Shown: positions 51,136 to 59,994 of the stretch, one piece after another | Position numbering within the stretch: position 1 is the stretch's first letter | How the letters are laid out: each line of letters opens with the position of its first letter | NCBI RefSeq assembly: GCF_020523625.1 | Contig: NZ_JAJAQH010000001.1 | Coordinates: forward strand, 446,930 to 510,929 | Source: Methylovorus menthalis | GTDB lineage: Bacteria > Pseudomonadota > Gammaproteobacteria > Burkholderiales > Methylophilaceae | Reading direction: 5' to 3' | DNA length: 64,000 nucleotides | Notes under the pieces: model-generated | Databases searched by the model: none | Told to the model about the DNA's origin: nothing | The model's input: the letters and a program-made list of their open reading frames with translations, nothing else | Program-made: the position numbers and the translations under genes

Positions 51136-51156
51136 CACTCATGAAAATCATGAGTG
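51136..51156 (-). terminator. Hairpin after the DUF3426 gene, probable terminator
   Basis: CACTCATGA (51136-51144) and TCATGAGTG (51148-51156) pair around a 3-base loop right after the stop codon of the leftward gene; a T-rich run (TTCTTTC) follows on that strand. It would separate pqqA transcription from the upstream operon. Confidence 0.6.
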
Positions 51157-51157
51157 C

Positions 51158-52105
51158 TTAATAATTCACAAATAAGCGGTAGCCCGATACTGTCTGATGA
51201 TCGGCCGTGAGCAGCAATTTGATGGGCATCTCTTTTCCTGCTGCGATGCCTTTTTCTACCACCGTTCCTGCGGGCAGATACTCTTCCGCGGTGAATGTGC
51301 GACGCAATATTGCTTGATCATTCGCATCGGTTAATGTCAATTCCAGCTGCGGATAAGCCTGAGTATGCTTGGCCTGATTGATCAAGGTACTGGTCAAGAC
51401 CAATAGACCTTCATATTCGCTGTCTTCCAGCAGATTGGCATCGTCGATGACGAGCTTGCTCGCGTCTTTCGGTAATTCAACGGTGCATTTCAATGTCACG
51501 CACACCTGTTGCAGATAGGGTTTGCTATCTGGCCAAGCCAGTGCCAGCGCATTGCGCTGGAAATACGCCAATTGCAGAATAATTGCGATAAGTAGTAGCA
51601 ACACAAAAAAACCACTCAGCCAGGGGAAGGCCCTAGGCTGGATAGTCACTGTTTGTAGTTTGGATTTTGGTGCTGCATCACGCCAGACGGGCTGGCTTGG
51701 CGTGTGTGGTGGCGTTTGAGGGAGCGCATGCGTTTCTACTGCAGCATGCGGTTCATCAGGTTCGACAGCCTCGGGTTCGACAGCCTCGGGTTCGACAGCC
51801 TCGGGTTCGACAGCCTCGGGTTCGACAGCCTCGGGTTCGACAGCCTCGGGTTCGACAGCCTCGGGTTCGACAGCCTCGGGTTCGACAGCCTCGGGTTCGA
51901 CAGCCTCGGGTTCGACAGCCTCGGGTTCGACAGCCTCGGGTTCGACAGCCTCAGGTTCGACAGCCTCAGCCTCATTCAAATGATCCAGCGCATTAAAGAT
52001 ATGCTGGCATGCGCCGCATCTTACCGTGCCTCGCCGCAGGGATAACTGCTCCGGCTTCACGTGAAACACGGTGGAACACGCTGGGCAGGAGGTGACCAAA
52101 CTCAT
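51158..52105 (-). CDS. Zinc-ribbon and DUF3426 membrane protein with EAVEP repeats
   Basis: 315 residues. N-terminal MJ0042-type zinc ribbon with two CxxC pairs (SCPACS at about 7-10 and CGACQ at about 31-34), a long acidic repeat region of 14 EAVEP pentapeptides (about residues 46-115), a Pro/His linker, one membrane helix (about 170-192, [21 protein letters not shown] in parts) and a C-terminal DUF3426 domain outside. The start overlaps the prmA stop (ATGA at 52102-52105). The same gene order is seen in other betaproteobacteria, but the repeat array is a local feature. Function unknown. Confidence 0.88.
   Translation of the reverse strand: MSLVTSCPACSTVFHVKPEQLSLRRGTVRCGACQHIFNALDHLNEAEAVEPEAVEPEAVEPEAVEPEAVEPEAVEPEAVEPEAVEPEAVEPEAVEPEAVEPEAVEPEAVEPEAVEPDEPHAAVETHALPQTPPHTPSQPVWRDAAPKSKLQTVTIQPRAFPWLSGFFVLLLLIAIILQLAYFQRNALALAWPDSKPYLQQVCVTLKCTVELPKDASKLVIDDANLLEDSEYEGLLVLTSTLINQAKHTQAYPQLELTLTDANDQAILRRTFTAEEYLPAGTVVEKGIAAGKEMPIKLLLTADHQTVSGYRLFVNY
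51761..51970. repeat. 15-bp tandem repeat, 14 copies, inside a coding region
   Basis: Fourteen head-to-tail copies of a 15-base unit (TTCGACAGCCTCGGG on the plus strand). The first 12 are identical; the last two carry G-to-A or C changes. Each copy encodes five residues (EAVEP read leftward), so copy-number changes keep the frame. Frames on the opposite strand here are artefacts of the repeat. Confidence 0.97.
52053..52068. promoter_or_regulatory. Imperfect parS-like site inside the DUF3426 gene
   Basis: GGCTTCACGTGAAACA matches 14 of 16 parS positions, including the core TTCACGTGAA. It lies in the codons of the zinc-ribbon (FHVKP), 25 kb from the origin. Whether ParB binds is unknown. Confidence 0.35.
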
Positions 52106-52989
52106 CTTTTACGACCGGTGAGTAGCACCCAGCTATCCATGAATTGCGGGGTTTCCATATCAAACCATTCGGCATAGATGGCGGAAACTTGTTCCTGTTG
52201 CTCACGCAAAATGCCGGAAAGTGCGATACGGCCTTGAGGCTTGCAGGCAGCTGCCAGCGCAGGGGCCAGTACCATCAAGGCGCTGGAGAGAATGTTGGCA
52301 ACCACCAGATCGGCGAAACTGTCAGGGAGTTGCTTGGGAAGGTAAAACTCCGCTTCCACGCCATTGTTTTCAGCATTGAATACACTGGACTGTATGGCTT
52401 GAGGATCAATATCGACGCCGATAACCTTACCCGCGCCTAATTTGCTGGCCGCAATGGCCAGAATCCCGGAGCCACAGCCGTAATCGAGTACGGTAAGGTC
52501 TGCGCTGACCTGGTCAGCCAACCATGCCAGACACAAGTGCGTGGTGGGGTGGCTCCCCGTGCCAAATGCCAGACCGGGATCCAGCACGATGTTTAATGCG
52601 TCCGGGTTGGGGGCGGCATGCCACGACGGCACTATCCATAAATCATCTCGAATCCTGATCGGGTCGAATTGCGATTGTGTGGCGCGTACCCAGTCCTGTT
52701 CGGCAATGTGTTCCGTGCTATAAGGCAGCGAGCCAAGCCCGGTGGCTGCTGCCAGCTCGCCCATTAATACCGGAATATCCGTAGATTCTGCCAGCAGGGC
52801 GCTGACAATATTGTGTTGCCAGATGCCTGGAGGTGGGTCCCCTGGTTCACCAAAAATCGGTTGTTCGTCAGGGGTTTCAGCATTGGCATCCTCGATGCTA
52901 ACAGACAACGCCCCCAGTTCCATCAGGGTGTCACTGATGAGATCGGCGGTGTTGTCCCTGGCTTCTATTTTCAGCGATACCCAGGCCAT
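52102..52989 (-). CDS. prmA: Ribosomal protein L11 methyltransferase
   Basis: SAM-dependent trimethylation of ribosomal protein L11. 295 residues from the ATG at 52989 ([10 protein letters not shown]); an in-frame ATG at 53043 lies inside accC and is unlikely. SAM-binding motif [20 protein letters not shown] (about 150-169) and the family's substrate segment in [22 protein letters not shown]. accC stops one base upstream, indicating one transcript. Confidence 0.96.
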   Translation of the reverse strand: MAWVSLKIEARDNTADLISDTLMELGALSVSIEDANAETPDEQPIFGEPGDPPPGIWQHNIVSALLAESTDIPVLMGELAAATGLGSLPYSTEHIAEQDWVRATQSQFDPIRIRDDLWIVPSWHAAPNPDALNIVLDPGLAFGTGSHPTTHLCLAWLADQVSADLTVLDYGCGSGILAIAASKLGAGKVIGVDIDPQAIQSSVFNAENNGVEAEFYLPKQLPDSFADLVVANILSSALMVLAPALAAACKPQGRIALSGILREQQEQVSAIYAEWFDMETPQFMDSWVLLTGRKR

Positions 52990-52990
52990 G

Positions 52991-54340
52991 CTACTTACTG
53001 CTGATGCCCAGCTTGTGTTCGAGATAATGAATGCTGGTTTCACCTAGGTGGAATGCGGCATCGTTCATCAGATCACTGTGCAGGGGCACATTGGTTTTAA
53101 TGCCTTCAACGACCATTTCTGACAACGCGATACGCATGCGGGCAATCGCCTGCTGACGCGTATCACCGTAAGCAATCAGTTTGCCGATCATGGAGTCATA
53201 ATGGGGTGGAACCAGGTAGTTCTGGTAGGCATGGGTGTCAACACGAATGCCAGGACCGCCAGGCATGTGGAAGGTATTGATCCGGCCAGGGGAAGGTACG
53301 AAATTGTATGGGTCTTCTGCATTGATACGGCATTCAATGGCGTGACCACGCAGTACGATGTCACTCTGCTTGAAGGAAAGTTTTTCGCCTGCTGCAATCA
53401 GGATCTGCTGCTGGACGATATCAATACCGGTGATCATTTCGGTGACTGGATGCTCAACCTGTACCCGGGTGTTCATTTCAATGAAGTAGAACTCGCCGTT
53501 TTCATACAGGAATTCAAAGGTCCCCGCACCGCGGTAATTGATGCGACGGCAGGCATCGGCACAACGTTCACCGATTTTTTCGCGCATTTTCTGGGTAATG
53601 CCAGGGGCAGGCGCTTCTTCCAGCACCTTTTGGTGACGGCGCTGCATGGAGCAATCGCGTTCGCCCAGATAGACGGCATTGCCATGTTCGTCAGACAGCA
53701 CCTGGATTTCAATATGGCGTGGCTGCTCAAGGAATTTTTCCATGTAGACGGTGGGGTTGCCAAAGGCTGCACCCGCTTCGGCTTTGGTCATGCTCACTGA
53801 GTTAAGCAACGCCGCTTCAGTATGGACCACGCGCATGCCGCGGCCACCGCCGCCACCTGCGGCCTTGATGATCACAGGGTAGCCAATTTCCTTGGCGATC
53901 TGCAGGACGGCATCAGGATCGTCCGGCAATGCGCCTTCGGAGCCAGGCACGCAGGGCACACCTGCCGCGCGCATCGCATCCTTGGCGCTGACCTTGTCGC
54001 CCATCAGGCGTATGGTTTCAGCGCGCGGGCCGATAAATACAAAACCGCTTTGTTCTACACGTTCTGCGAAATCAGCGTTTTCCGATAAAAAGCCGTAACC
54101 GGGGTGGATGGCTTCAGCATCGGTGACTTCTGCCGCACTGATCACGGCTGGAATATTCAGATAACTTTGACTGGAGGGCGCTGGGCCAATGCAGACGGAT
54201 TCATCTGCGAGTTTAACGTACTTGGCTTCACGGTCGGCTTCGGAATGCACCGCAACCGTCTTGATGCCCAGCTCGCGGCACGCGCGCTGTATGCGCAGCG
54301 CAATTTCGCCGCGGTTGGCAATGAGGACTTTTTCAAACAT
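52991..54340 (-). CDS. accC: Acetyl-CoA carboxylase, biotin carboxylase subunit
   Basis: ATP-dependent carboxylation of biotin on AccB, first half-reaction of fatty-acid synthesis. 449 residues from the ATG at 54340 ([17 protein letters not shown]), where family members begin; an upstream frame to 54358 overlaps accB. ATP-grasp motif GGGGRGMR and the catalytic [14 protein letters not shown] are present. accB ends 10 bases upstream. Confidence 0.98.
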   Translation of the reverse strand: MFEKVLIANRGEIALRIQRACRELGIKTVAVHSEADREAKYVKLADESVCIGPAPSSQSYLNIPAVISAAEVTDAEAIHPGYGFLSENADFAERVEQSGFVFIGPRAETIRLMGDKVSAKDAMRAAGVPCVPGSEGALPDDPDAVLQIAKEIGYPVIIKAAGGGGGRGMRVVHTEAALLNSVSMTKAEAGAAFGNPTVYMEKFLEQPRHIEIQVLSDEHGNAVYLGERDCSMQRRHQKVLEEAPAPGITQKMREKIGERCADACRRINYRGAGTFEFLYENGEFYFIEMNTRVQVEHPVTEMITGIDIVQQQILIAAGEKLSFKQSDIVLRGHAIECRINAEDPYNFVPSPGRINTFHMPGGPGIRVDTHAYQNYLVPPHYDSMIGKLIAYGDTRQQAIARMRIALSEMVVEGIKTNVPLHSDLMNDAAFHLGETSIHYLEHKLGISSK

Positions 54341-54350
54341 GGAAACCTCG

Positions 54351-54803
54351 TTAGCCAATAATAAAGAGTGGTTCGCCGTATTCTACCGGCTGACCGTTTT
54401 CAACAAGAATCGCCTTGACCACGCCAGTGTGATCTGCCTCGATCTCGTTGAGCAATTTCATGGCTTCAATAATGCAAAGTGTGCTGCCAGCGGTGATGCT
54501 GCTACCTATCTCTACAAACGGCTTGGAATCAGGGGAAGGCGAGCGGTAGAACGTACCGACCATCGGGGATTTCACCACATGCCCTTCAATGACAGGTGCA
54601 GCGGCTGCTTCAGCGACAGCCGGAGCGGCTGCCTGCGGGGCAGGAGCTGCCTGGATATACTGTGGAGCGAACTGCATGCCGGCATGGGCATTGGGCAGAT
54701 TGCGACTGATGCGTACTTTTTCTTCACCTTCGGTCAATTCCAGCTCGGAGATGCCGGACTCTTCGACCAGGTCGATCAGTTTCTTCAGTTTGCGTAAATC
54801 CAT
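54351..54803 (-). CDS. accB: Acetyl-CoA carboxylase biotin carboxyl carrier protein
   Basis: Carries the biotin between the two carboxylase active sites. 150 residues: N-terminal [31 protein letters not shown] (split here), an Ala/Pro-rich linker (about 55-75), and the biotinyl domain with EAMKL, Lys116 being the biotinylation site. AGAGG precedes the start. Operon accB-accC-prmA. Confidence 0.98.
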   Translation of the reverse strand: MDLRKLKKLIDLVEESGISELELTEGEEKVRISRNLPNAHAGMQFAPQYIQAAPAPQAAAPAVAEAAAAPVIEGHVVKSPMVGTFYRSPSPDSKPFVEIGSSITAGSTLCIIEAMKLLNEIEADHTGVVKAILVENGQPVEYGEPLFIIG

Positions 54804-54854
54804 GTTGAACCTCTAAATGATTAAAACGCATGTGACATGCGGTTATGTTGGTAG

Positions 54855-55310
54855 TTAATGTTGTAAACGGCGGATGGCGTAATCCAGCGCCAGAGAATAA
54901 CCATGTGCGCCAAGCCCGCTGATAACACCGACTGCGATATCCGAAAAATACGAATGATGGCGGAAGGATTCACGGGCATGTACGTTTGAAAGGTGAACTT
55001 CAATGAAAGGTACTTTTACGGCAGACAAGGCATCGCGCAGGGCGACCGAGGTATGGGTGAAGGCAGCCGGATTGATGATCACAAAATCGACAGGGTGTCT
55101 GGCGAGATCATGTATCCGGGCAATCAGTTCCGCCTCGGCATTGCTCTGAAACGTTGTCAGGGCCACGCCATGCGTCTCCGCCTGCTCTTGCAGACGCTGG
55201 TTGATCGCCTGAAGAGTATCGCTGCCGTAATGGTCAGGCTCGCGCAACCCCAGCATATTGAGGTTGGGGCCATGCAATACGAGAATGGAAGGAGTCGTAT
55301 CAGCAACCAT
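54855..55310 (-). CDS. aroQ: Type II 3-dehydroquinate dehydratase
   Basis: Third step of the shikimate pathway to aromatic amino acids. 151 residues, flavodoxin-like fold forming dodecamers. [18 protein letters not shown] at the N-terminus holds the catalytic tyrosine; [17 protein letters not shown] and the [17 protein letters not shown] segment carry the other active-site residues. An aroQ next to accB is a widespread proteobacterial arrangement. Confidence 0.97.
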   Translation of the reverse strand: MVADTTPSILVLHGPNLNMLGLREPDHYGSDTLQAINQRLQEQAETHGVALTTFQSNAEAELIARIHDLARHPVDFVIINPAAFTHTSVALRDALSAVKVPFIEVHLSNVHARESFRHHSYFSDIAVGVISGLGAHGYSLALDYAIRRLQH

Positions 55311-55428
55311 GGCAGTGAGATTCGGGGGACTGGAGACGCGATTTCATGGCAGCAAGTTTGCCGTAAATTGGGGGATATTGTCCAGTGAATTGACGAAATT
55401 TACCGAATTTACATGTTTTTGAAAACTT

Positions 55429-55983
55429 CTACGGGGTGTTGCTGGCTTGCAGCAAGGGCTTGACGGTTTGTTCCAGAAGATGGCGTGTAATACGGCCGAA
55501 GTACGTTTTGACAATATGCCCGTCGCGATCAATCACCACGGTGTAAGGCAACACGCTGCGGTGGTTGCCCAGACTGTAACTTAAGGGGCCTGCTTCGGTA
55601 TCTGCTGCGAAAAGAGGATAGCCTACCGGGGCCTCACTAGCAAACTGATTTACACTTTCCTGATCTTCAGCAGCAATGCCTAAGACCAGTAGTTCTTCAT
55701 CCTTGTATAGGGCCTGAAGCTCGCTTAGTTCTGGCATTTCTTCGCGGCAAGGTGGACACCAGGTTGCCCAGAAATTTACCACCAAAATGCGTCCGCGTAA
55801 CTCGGACATAGGCTGCATGTTGCCTTTCACATCCGGCAGTATTACGGCAAAAAAGCGGGAAGTGCTGGCGGCTGGATGATCTTCACTAAAGCCGCCCTGC
55901 TGCCAGCGGCTCACAAGCGAATAGGCGCCAGTGGCAATCAGCAGCAAGGCAAGGATGAATAAGGCGCGGCGGGAAAGCTTCAT
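55429..55983 (-). CDS. TlpA/ResA-type membrane-anchored thioredoxin
   Basis: 184 residues. One N-terminal helix (about 6-22) anchors it to the periplasmic face; the rest is a thioredoxin fold with the CPPC active site in FWATWCPPCREEMPEL (about 75-78), typical of TlpA/ResA-type reductants used in cytochrome c or oxidase maturation. It starts one base after the dsbD stop, and DsbD is the likely electron donor, so the pair forms a periplasmic reducing route. Confidence 0.93.
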   Translation of the reverse strand: MKLSRRALFILALLLIATGAYSLVSRWQQGGFSEDHPAASTSRFFAVILPDVKGNMQPMSELRGRILVVNFWATWCPPCREEMPELSELQALYKDEELLVLGIAAEDQESVNQFASEAPVGYPLFAADTEAGPLSYSLGNHRSVLPYTVVIDRDGHIVKTYFGRITRHLLEQTVKPLLQASNTP

Positions 55984-55984
55984 A

Positions 55985-57826
55985 TCAGCAATAGGCTATG
56001 CCGGTCTCGCAACCCAGCGTGTGGCGTGCGCGCAAGAACTGTTCGCTATTCTGATAGCCGATCAGCTTGAGTTTCGGGTCACGTTGATCCTGCCCATGGA
56101 AAAACAGAATGGCAGGGGGGCCGAACAGCTGGAAACGTTGCAGCAATGCGGCATCTGCCGGGGTATTCTGGGTAACATCCACTTGCAGTAACACAACATT
56201 TTCCAGAGATTGCTGCACCCGTGGGTCGCTAAAGGTGAACTGTTCAAGCTCTTTGCAGGCCACACACCAATCTGCATAAAAATCCAGCATCACGATCTTG
56301 CCCTTGGCATCCGCCAGCGATTGCTGCAATTCCTCCAGGCTATGGATGCGCTTGAAAGGCAATGCAGGTGCCGCGGCGGTTTTTTGCAGACTGGCGGTGT
56401 TAAAGCCAGAAAGAGGCTGCAGAGGAGATTTTGCCCCACTGAATGCACCTATCAGCATCATCACGCCCAGCAGGAACAGGATAATTCCCAGCCCCTTCCA
56501 TACCCGTTGCCATCCCGTCGCGGTGTCAGGCAGGCGATCAAGCGCATGCAGAAATATGGCAGGCACAATCAGCAGGGCGGCCCATAAGGCCATTTGTACC
56601 GGAAGCGGGATCACCGGGCTGATCAGTAACAGCGCGACATACAGCATGACCACGCCAAACAGCTGCCGTATGCGCTCCATCCAGGGGCCCGCCTTGGGTA
56701 ACAGGCTGCCAGCAGAAGCACCGATCAGCAGTAGGGGCAGGCCCATGCCCAGGGATAGCGCAAACAAGGCACTGCCCCCCAGCCAGACATCGCGTGTCTG
56801 GCTGATGTATAGCAGAGCACCAGCTAATGGTGCAGCCACACATGGGCTCACAATCAGCGCGGACACCACGCCCATAAGAAATACCCCGGCAAAATGCCCG
56901 CCGCGGATACGGCTGTTGGTACCAGTCAGGCGATCCGCCAGCGACTGCGGCAGGCGGATTTCATAAAAACCGAACATGGAAAGCGCAAGCAGGACGAACA
57001 GCAGTGCCGTGGCTCCCAGCACCCATGGTGTTTGCAAGGCGTTGCTCAGCAATTGCCCGGATAAGCCGGCCGCGATACCTGCCAATGTGTAGCTGAGTGA
57101 CATGCCAAATACATAAGCGGCGGACAACAGCATGGCGTGGCCTTTGCCCCCATGGCCATGCGACTTGCTACCGACAATAATGCCGGAGAGTATAGGGATC
57201 ATGGGCAACATGCAGGGCGTGAAGGCGAGCAGCAGGCCTATGCCAAAAAAGCCGCTCAGAATCAGCCATAGTTTGCCGCTGCCCAGCAGGCCTGCAATGC
57301 GATCCTGATCCGGTTGGCTGGCGGCAGAGGTTTGTTCGGTGGCATCGCCACCCAGGCTGACATCCAGTGTTTTATGGATGGGCGGGTAGCACAAGCCTTT
57401 TTCGCTACAGCCCTGGTAGGTCGCATTCAGCTTGAGAATGGCGGGTACATCGCCGCTAAAAGCGAGCTGCAGTTTGGCTTCGGCTTCGCGATGAAAGACA
57501 TAAGTAGTACCAAAGTTGGGATCTTTTTTGGATTCGCCGGGTGGCAGGCTAATGTCAGTGACCGTCACGCCTGGTGTTGCACTGGAAAACTTGATGCGAT
57601 CCCGGTAAACGTAATGGCCGGGAGCAATCTGGAAGACGGCTTGCAAGGTATCTTGCCGTATCGAGCCCACTTCCAGCTTGAACGCTTCATCGGGCGGCAG
57701 AATGCCATCGTCATCGCTGGTGAATAATGCCAGCTTGCTGCTGAGCGGCGCGGCGGTTACGGGGGCGCTGGACAGGGCGGGGAGCAGACTGCATAACATC
57801 AGCAGCACGTTCAAAAGGTGTTTCAT
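55985..57826 (-). CDS. dsbD: Thiol:disulfide interchange protein DsbD
   Basis: Carries electrons from cytoplasmic thioredoxin to periplasmic thiols. 613 residues from the ATG at 57826; the frame is open further upstream but overlaps cutA. Signal peptide (about 1-24), N-terminal alpha domain with the redox pair in CSEKGLCYPP, eight-helix core with the reactive cysteines in AFTPCMLP and VSPCVAAP, and a C-terminal thioredoxin domain with CVAC in FYADWCVACKELEQF. All three disulfide sites are intact. It ends with a further cysteine pair-like tail (LGCETGIAYC). Confidence 0.97.
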   Translation of the reverse strand: MKHLLNVLLMLCSLLPALSSAPVTAAPLSSKLALFTSDDDGILPPDEAFKLEVGSIRQDTLQAVFQIAPGHYVYRDRIKFSSATPGVTVTDISLPPGESKKDPNFGTTYVFHREAEAKLQLAFSGDVPAILKLNATYQGCSEKGLCYPPIHKTLDVSLGGDATEQTSAASQPDQDRIAGLLGSGKLWLILSGFFGIGLLLAFTPCMLPMIPILSGIIVGSKSHGHGGKGHAMLLSAAYVFGMSLSYTLAGIAAGLSGQLLSNALQTPWVLGATALLFVLLALSMFGFYEIRLPQSLADRLTGTNSRIRGGHFAGVFLMGVVSALIVSPCVAAPLAGALLYISQTRDVWLGGSALFALSLGMGLPLLLIGASAGSLLPKAGPWMERIRQLFGVVMLYVALLLISPVIPLPVQMALWAALLIVPAIFLHALDRLPDTATGWQRVWKGLGIILFLLGVMMLIGAFSGAKSPLQPLSGFNTASLQKTAAAPALPFKRIHSLEELQQSLADAKGKIVMLDFYADWCVACKELEQFTFSDPRVQQSLENVVLLQVDVTQNTPADAALLQRFQLFGPPAILFFHGQDQRDPKLKLIGYQNSEQFLRARHTLGCETGIAYC

Positions 57827-57830
57827 GGGG

Positions 57831-58184
57831 TCAGGCCGTCGTTTCCTCGTTAAGCCACGCCAGGTAAGCGGGCAATCCAGTGCTGATTGGGACACAGAGG
57901 ATTTCGGGAAGTTCGTAAGGATGCTGCTGCACAATCGCCTGTTGCAAGGCAGAATATTGTGCGCGGTTGGTCTTGATTAGTAGCGGAATCTCACTGGCGG
58001 TTTCGATGTTGCCCTGCCAGCGATAAACCGATGTGCAAGGCGCCATGATATTGACGCAGGCAGCGAGCCGCGCGTTGACCAGAGACTCCGCTAGTCTGGT
58101 AGCCGCCATCTGATCCGGCAGATTGGTCAGGACCAGAATCGCCTCGCTGGCATCTACTGCATTTGATAAGGTGTCATGTGACAT
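57831..58184 (-). CDS. cutA: Divalent-cation tolerance protein CutA
   Basis: Small trimeric cytoplasmic protein with a PII-like fold, linked to copper tolerance in E. coli; precise job unclear. 117 residues with VNARLAACVNIMAP and the SVYRWQGNIETASEIPLLIKT core and PYELPEILCVPI. It lies 4 bases before dsbD, as in many proteobacteria. Confidence 0.95.
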   Translation of the reverse strand: MSHDTLSNAVDASEAILVLTNLPDQMAATRLAESLVNARLAACVNIMAPCTSVYRWQGNIETASEIPLLIKTNRAQYSALQQAIVQQHPYELPEILCVPISTGLPAYLAWLNEETTA

Positions 58185-58295
58185 GATGTCAGCATCCCCG
58201 ACTTGAAATATCCACGTAAGGCTTCATTTACAAGGGAACAAGGGCGATGACGCGACGTCACACCCTTGCTTCGCTATTTTTAAAGTACCGCATAT

Positions 58296-58715
58296 ATGCC
58301 TTTACCCTTGTTGCTGCTGATTTTACTCGCATTCCCCGTTGTCGAGATATGGTTATTGATAGAACTGGCCGGGCGTTATGGCGTTTGGGTACTGCTTTAC
58401 CTGGTGGTGGTCGCCATTCTGGGCTGGCGTCTGATACAGGACGAAAAGCTGATGCTGGGTCGCATGACACAAACCCTGAGCCAAGGGGGCGCCCCGGCCC
58501 GTGCCTTGTTCAGCGGTGCCAAAAACATGCTGGCAGGCATACTGCTGATTATTCCTGGCGTGGTGACTGACGCCATTGCCGTGATTCTGCTGCTATTGCC
58601 TTCGGCCAAGCCAGAGGTTTTTGATCAAACCGTACAGCCGGAGCCCCGTCAGAGCCGCAGGCCACAAGCGGCAAACGATGATGTCATCGAGGGTGAATAT
58701 ACCCGCGAAGATTAA
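58296..58715 (+). CDS. fxsA: FxsA family membrane protein
   Basis: 139 residues with four hydrophobic segments in the first 105 (MPLPLLLLILLAFPVVEIWLL in parts; GVWVLLYLVVVAILGWRLI; NMLAGILLIIPGVVTDAIAVILLLLP), followed by a charged cytoplasmic tail. The name comes from suppression of F-exclusion of phage T7 in E. coli; the normal function is unknown. Often found ahead of groESL, which is not present here. Confidence 0.94.
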   Translation: MPLPLLLLILLAFPVVEIWLLIELAGRYGVWVLLYLVVVAILGWRLIQDEKLMLGRMTQTLSQGGAPARALFSGAKNMLAGILLIIPGVVTDAIAVILLLLPSAKPEVFDQTVQPEPRQSRRPQAANDDVIEGEYTRED

Positions 58716-58718
58716 TAA

Positions 58719-58744
58719 ATAGCCTGCAGAGTCTCATAGGCTAT
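58719..58744 (+). repeat. Inverted repeat downstream of fxsA
   Basis: ATAGCCT (58719-58725) and AGGCTAT (58738-58744), a 7-bp perfect stem with a 12-base loop just after the fxsA stop. Not followed by a T run, so a terminator role is only possible. Confidence 0.4.
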
Positions 58745-58904
58745 GCAATGGCTGTTTGCACGTGCTCATGCTGATTGATGGAGGGCTTGTGTTAAACTCG
58801 CGCCTCGCCTAACGGTTTGTTTTTGTGCGCATTAATGCCATGCGGCCTTATGGTTGGTCTGGCTTGGTGGCACTTTCATCATTGTAGAATCGGGAATTGA
58901 ACGC

Positions 58905-59939
58905 ATGTCTCACCAAGTTACAGTCCAGCCTAGCGGCCATAGCTTTGTCGTTGAAGGTGATGCCACCGTGCTGAGCGCGGCTATTGATGCAGGGCTTGGC
59001 CTGCCATACGGATGCCGTAACGGCGCTTGTGGTGCCTGCAAAGGCAAGGTGTTGCAGGGTGAGGTAAGCCATCATGAGCATCAGGCATCCGCCCTGACCG
59101 ATGCTGATAAAGCCAATGGCCTGGCGTTGCTATGCTGCGCTGTACCGCAAACCGACATGGTGATCGAATGCCGCGAAGCGACCGGCAGCAATGGCATACG
59201 GCCACGCATCATGCCGGCAAGAGTCCAAAAAATGGAGAAGCTGTCACACGATGTGATGGCCTTGTTTTTGAAGCTGCCCAGCAACGAGCGCATGCAGTTT
59301 CTGGCAGGGCAATACATCGAGTTTCTGCTCAAGGATGGCAAGCGCCGTGCCTTTTCGCTGGCTAATGCACCGCACCATGATGAATTGCTGGAACTGCATC
59401 TGCGCCTGATCCCTGGTGGGACCTTCACCGAATATGTCTTCAACGAAATGCAGGAAAAAGCCATTTTGCGCCTGGAAGGGCCTTTTGGCAGTTTTTACCT
59501 GCGTGAGGACCATGACAAGCCTATTGTGTTTGTGGCGGGGGGTACGGGCTTTGCGCCGATCAAAGGCATTATCGAGCATATCCTGCATCAGAAAACGCCT
59601 CGCAAGATGGTGCTTTACTGGGGCGCGCGTTCTCTGGAAGACCTTTACATGCCGGAATTGCCACAGCGCTGGCTGGAGGAATCCAATCTCTTCAGTTACG
59701 TGCCGGTATTATCCGAACCCAAGGACGAAGACGGCTGGCAAGGACGCCGCGGTCTGGTGCACGAAGCCGTGCTGGAAGACTTTGCTGATCTGAGTGCTTA
59801 TCAGGTGTATTGCTGCGGTGCGCCGCAGATGGTCGATGTCGCGCATCAGGCTTTCCAGCTGAAGGGCCTGCCAGAAGACGAGTTCTTTTCAGATGCGTTT
59901 ACCTTTTCCAATCCTCCACCCAAGCCTGTGGTGGCATGA
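58905..59939 (+). CDS. Ferredoxin-FNR hybrid reductase (CDP-6-deoxy-glucoseen reductase-like)
   Basis: 344 residues from the ATG at 58905; a start at 58854 is less likely. The N-terminal [2Fe-2S] plant-type ferredoxin domain has CRNGACGACKGKV with the fourth cysteine in LALLCCAVP; the rest is an FAD/NAD(P)H ferredoxin reductase with RAFSLANAP (FAD) and VAGGTGFAPI (nucleotide) and the C-terminal CCGAPQMVD. It passes electrons from NAD(P)H to an unknown partner. Annotated in relatives as CDP-6-deoxy-delta-3,4-glucoseen reductase, a name transferred from sugar synthesis; no such sugar genes are near, so that role is doubtful. Confidence 0.9.
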   Translation: MSHQVTVQPSGHSFVVEGDATVLSAAIDAGLGLPYGCRNGACGACKGKVLQGEVSHHEHQASALTDADKANGLALLCCAVPQTDMVIECREATGSNGIRPRIMPARVQKMEKLSHDVMALFLKLPSNERMQFLAGQYIEFLLKDGKRRAFSLANAPHHDELLELHLRLIPGGTFTEYVFNEMQEKAILRLEGPFGSFYLREDHDKPIVFVAGGTGFAPIKGIIEHILHQKTPRKMVLYWGARSLEDLYMPELPQRWLEESNLFSYVPVLSEPKDEDGWQGRRGLVHEAVLEDFADLSAYQVYCCGAPQMVDVAHQAFQLKGLPEDEFFSDAFTFSNPPPKPVVA

Positions 59940-59963
59940 CCTTATAGCGAGGTCTTCACTCTC

Positions 59964-59994
59964 AAGCCAGCGCCCTTACGCTGCTGGCTTTATT
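59964..59994 (+). terminator. Probable terminator after the reductase gene
   Basis: AAGCCAGC (59964-59971) pairs with GCTGGCTT (59983-59990), 11-base loop, followed by TATT. It overlaps the end of the convergent hemY gene. Confidence 0.55.

Noticed and set aside
51761-51970. Possible CRISPR array or tRNA T-loop copies (repeated TTCGA)
   Set aside because: There are no spacers between the copies, the unit is 15 bases, and it lies inside a coding frame; no acceptor or anticodon stems exist.
51667-52045. Two plus-strand frames of about 110 residues with VRQPRV or FDSLG repeats, and a third on the minus strand
   Set aside because: They are the other reading frames of the 15-bp repeat, which contains no stop in any frame; the EAVEP frame alone has a zinc ribbon, membrane helix and operon overlap.
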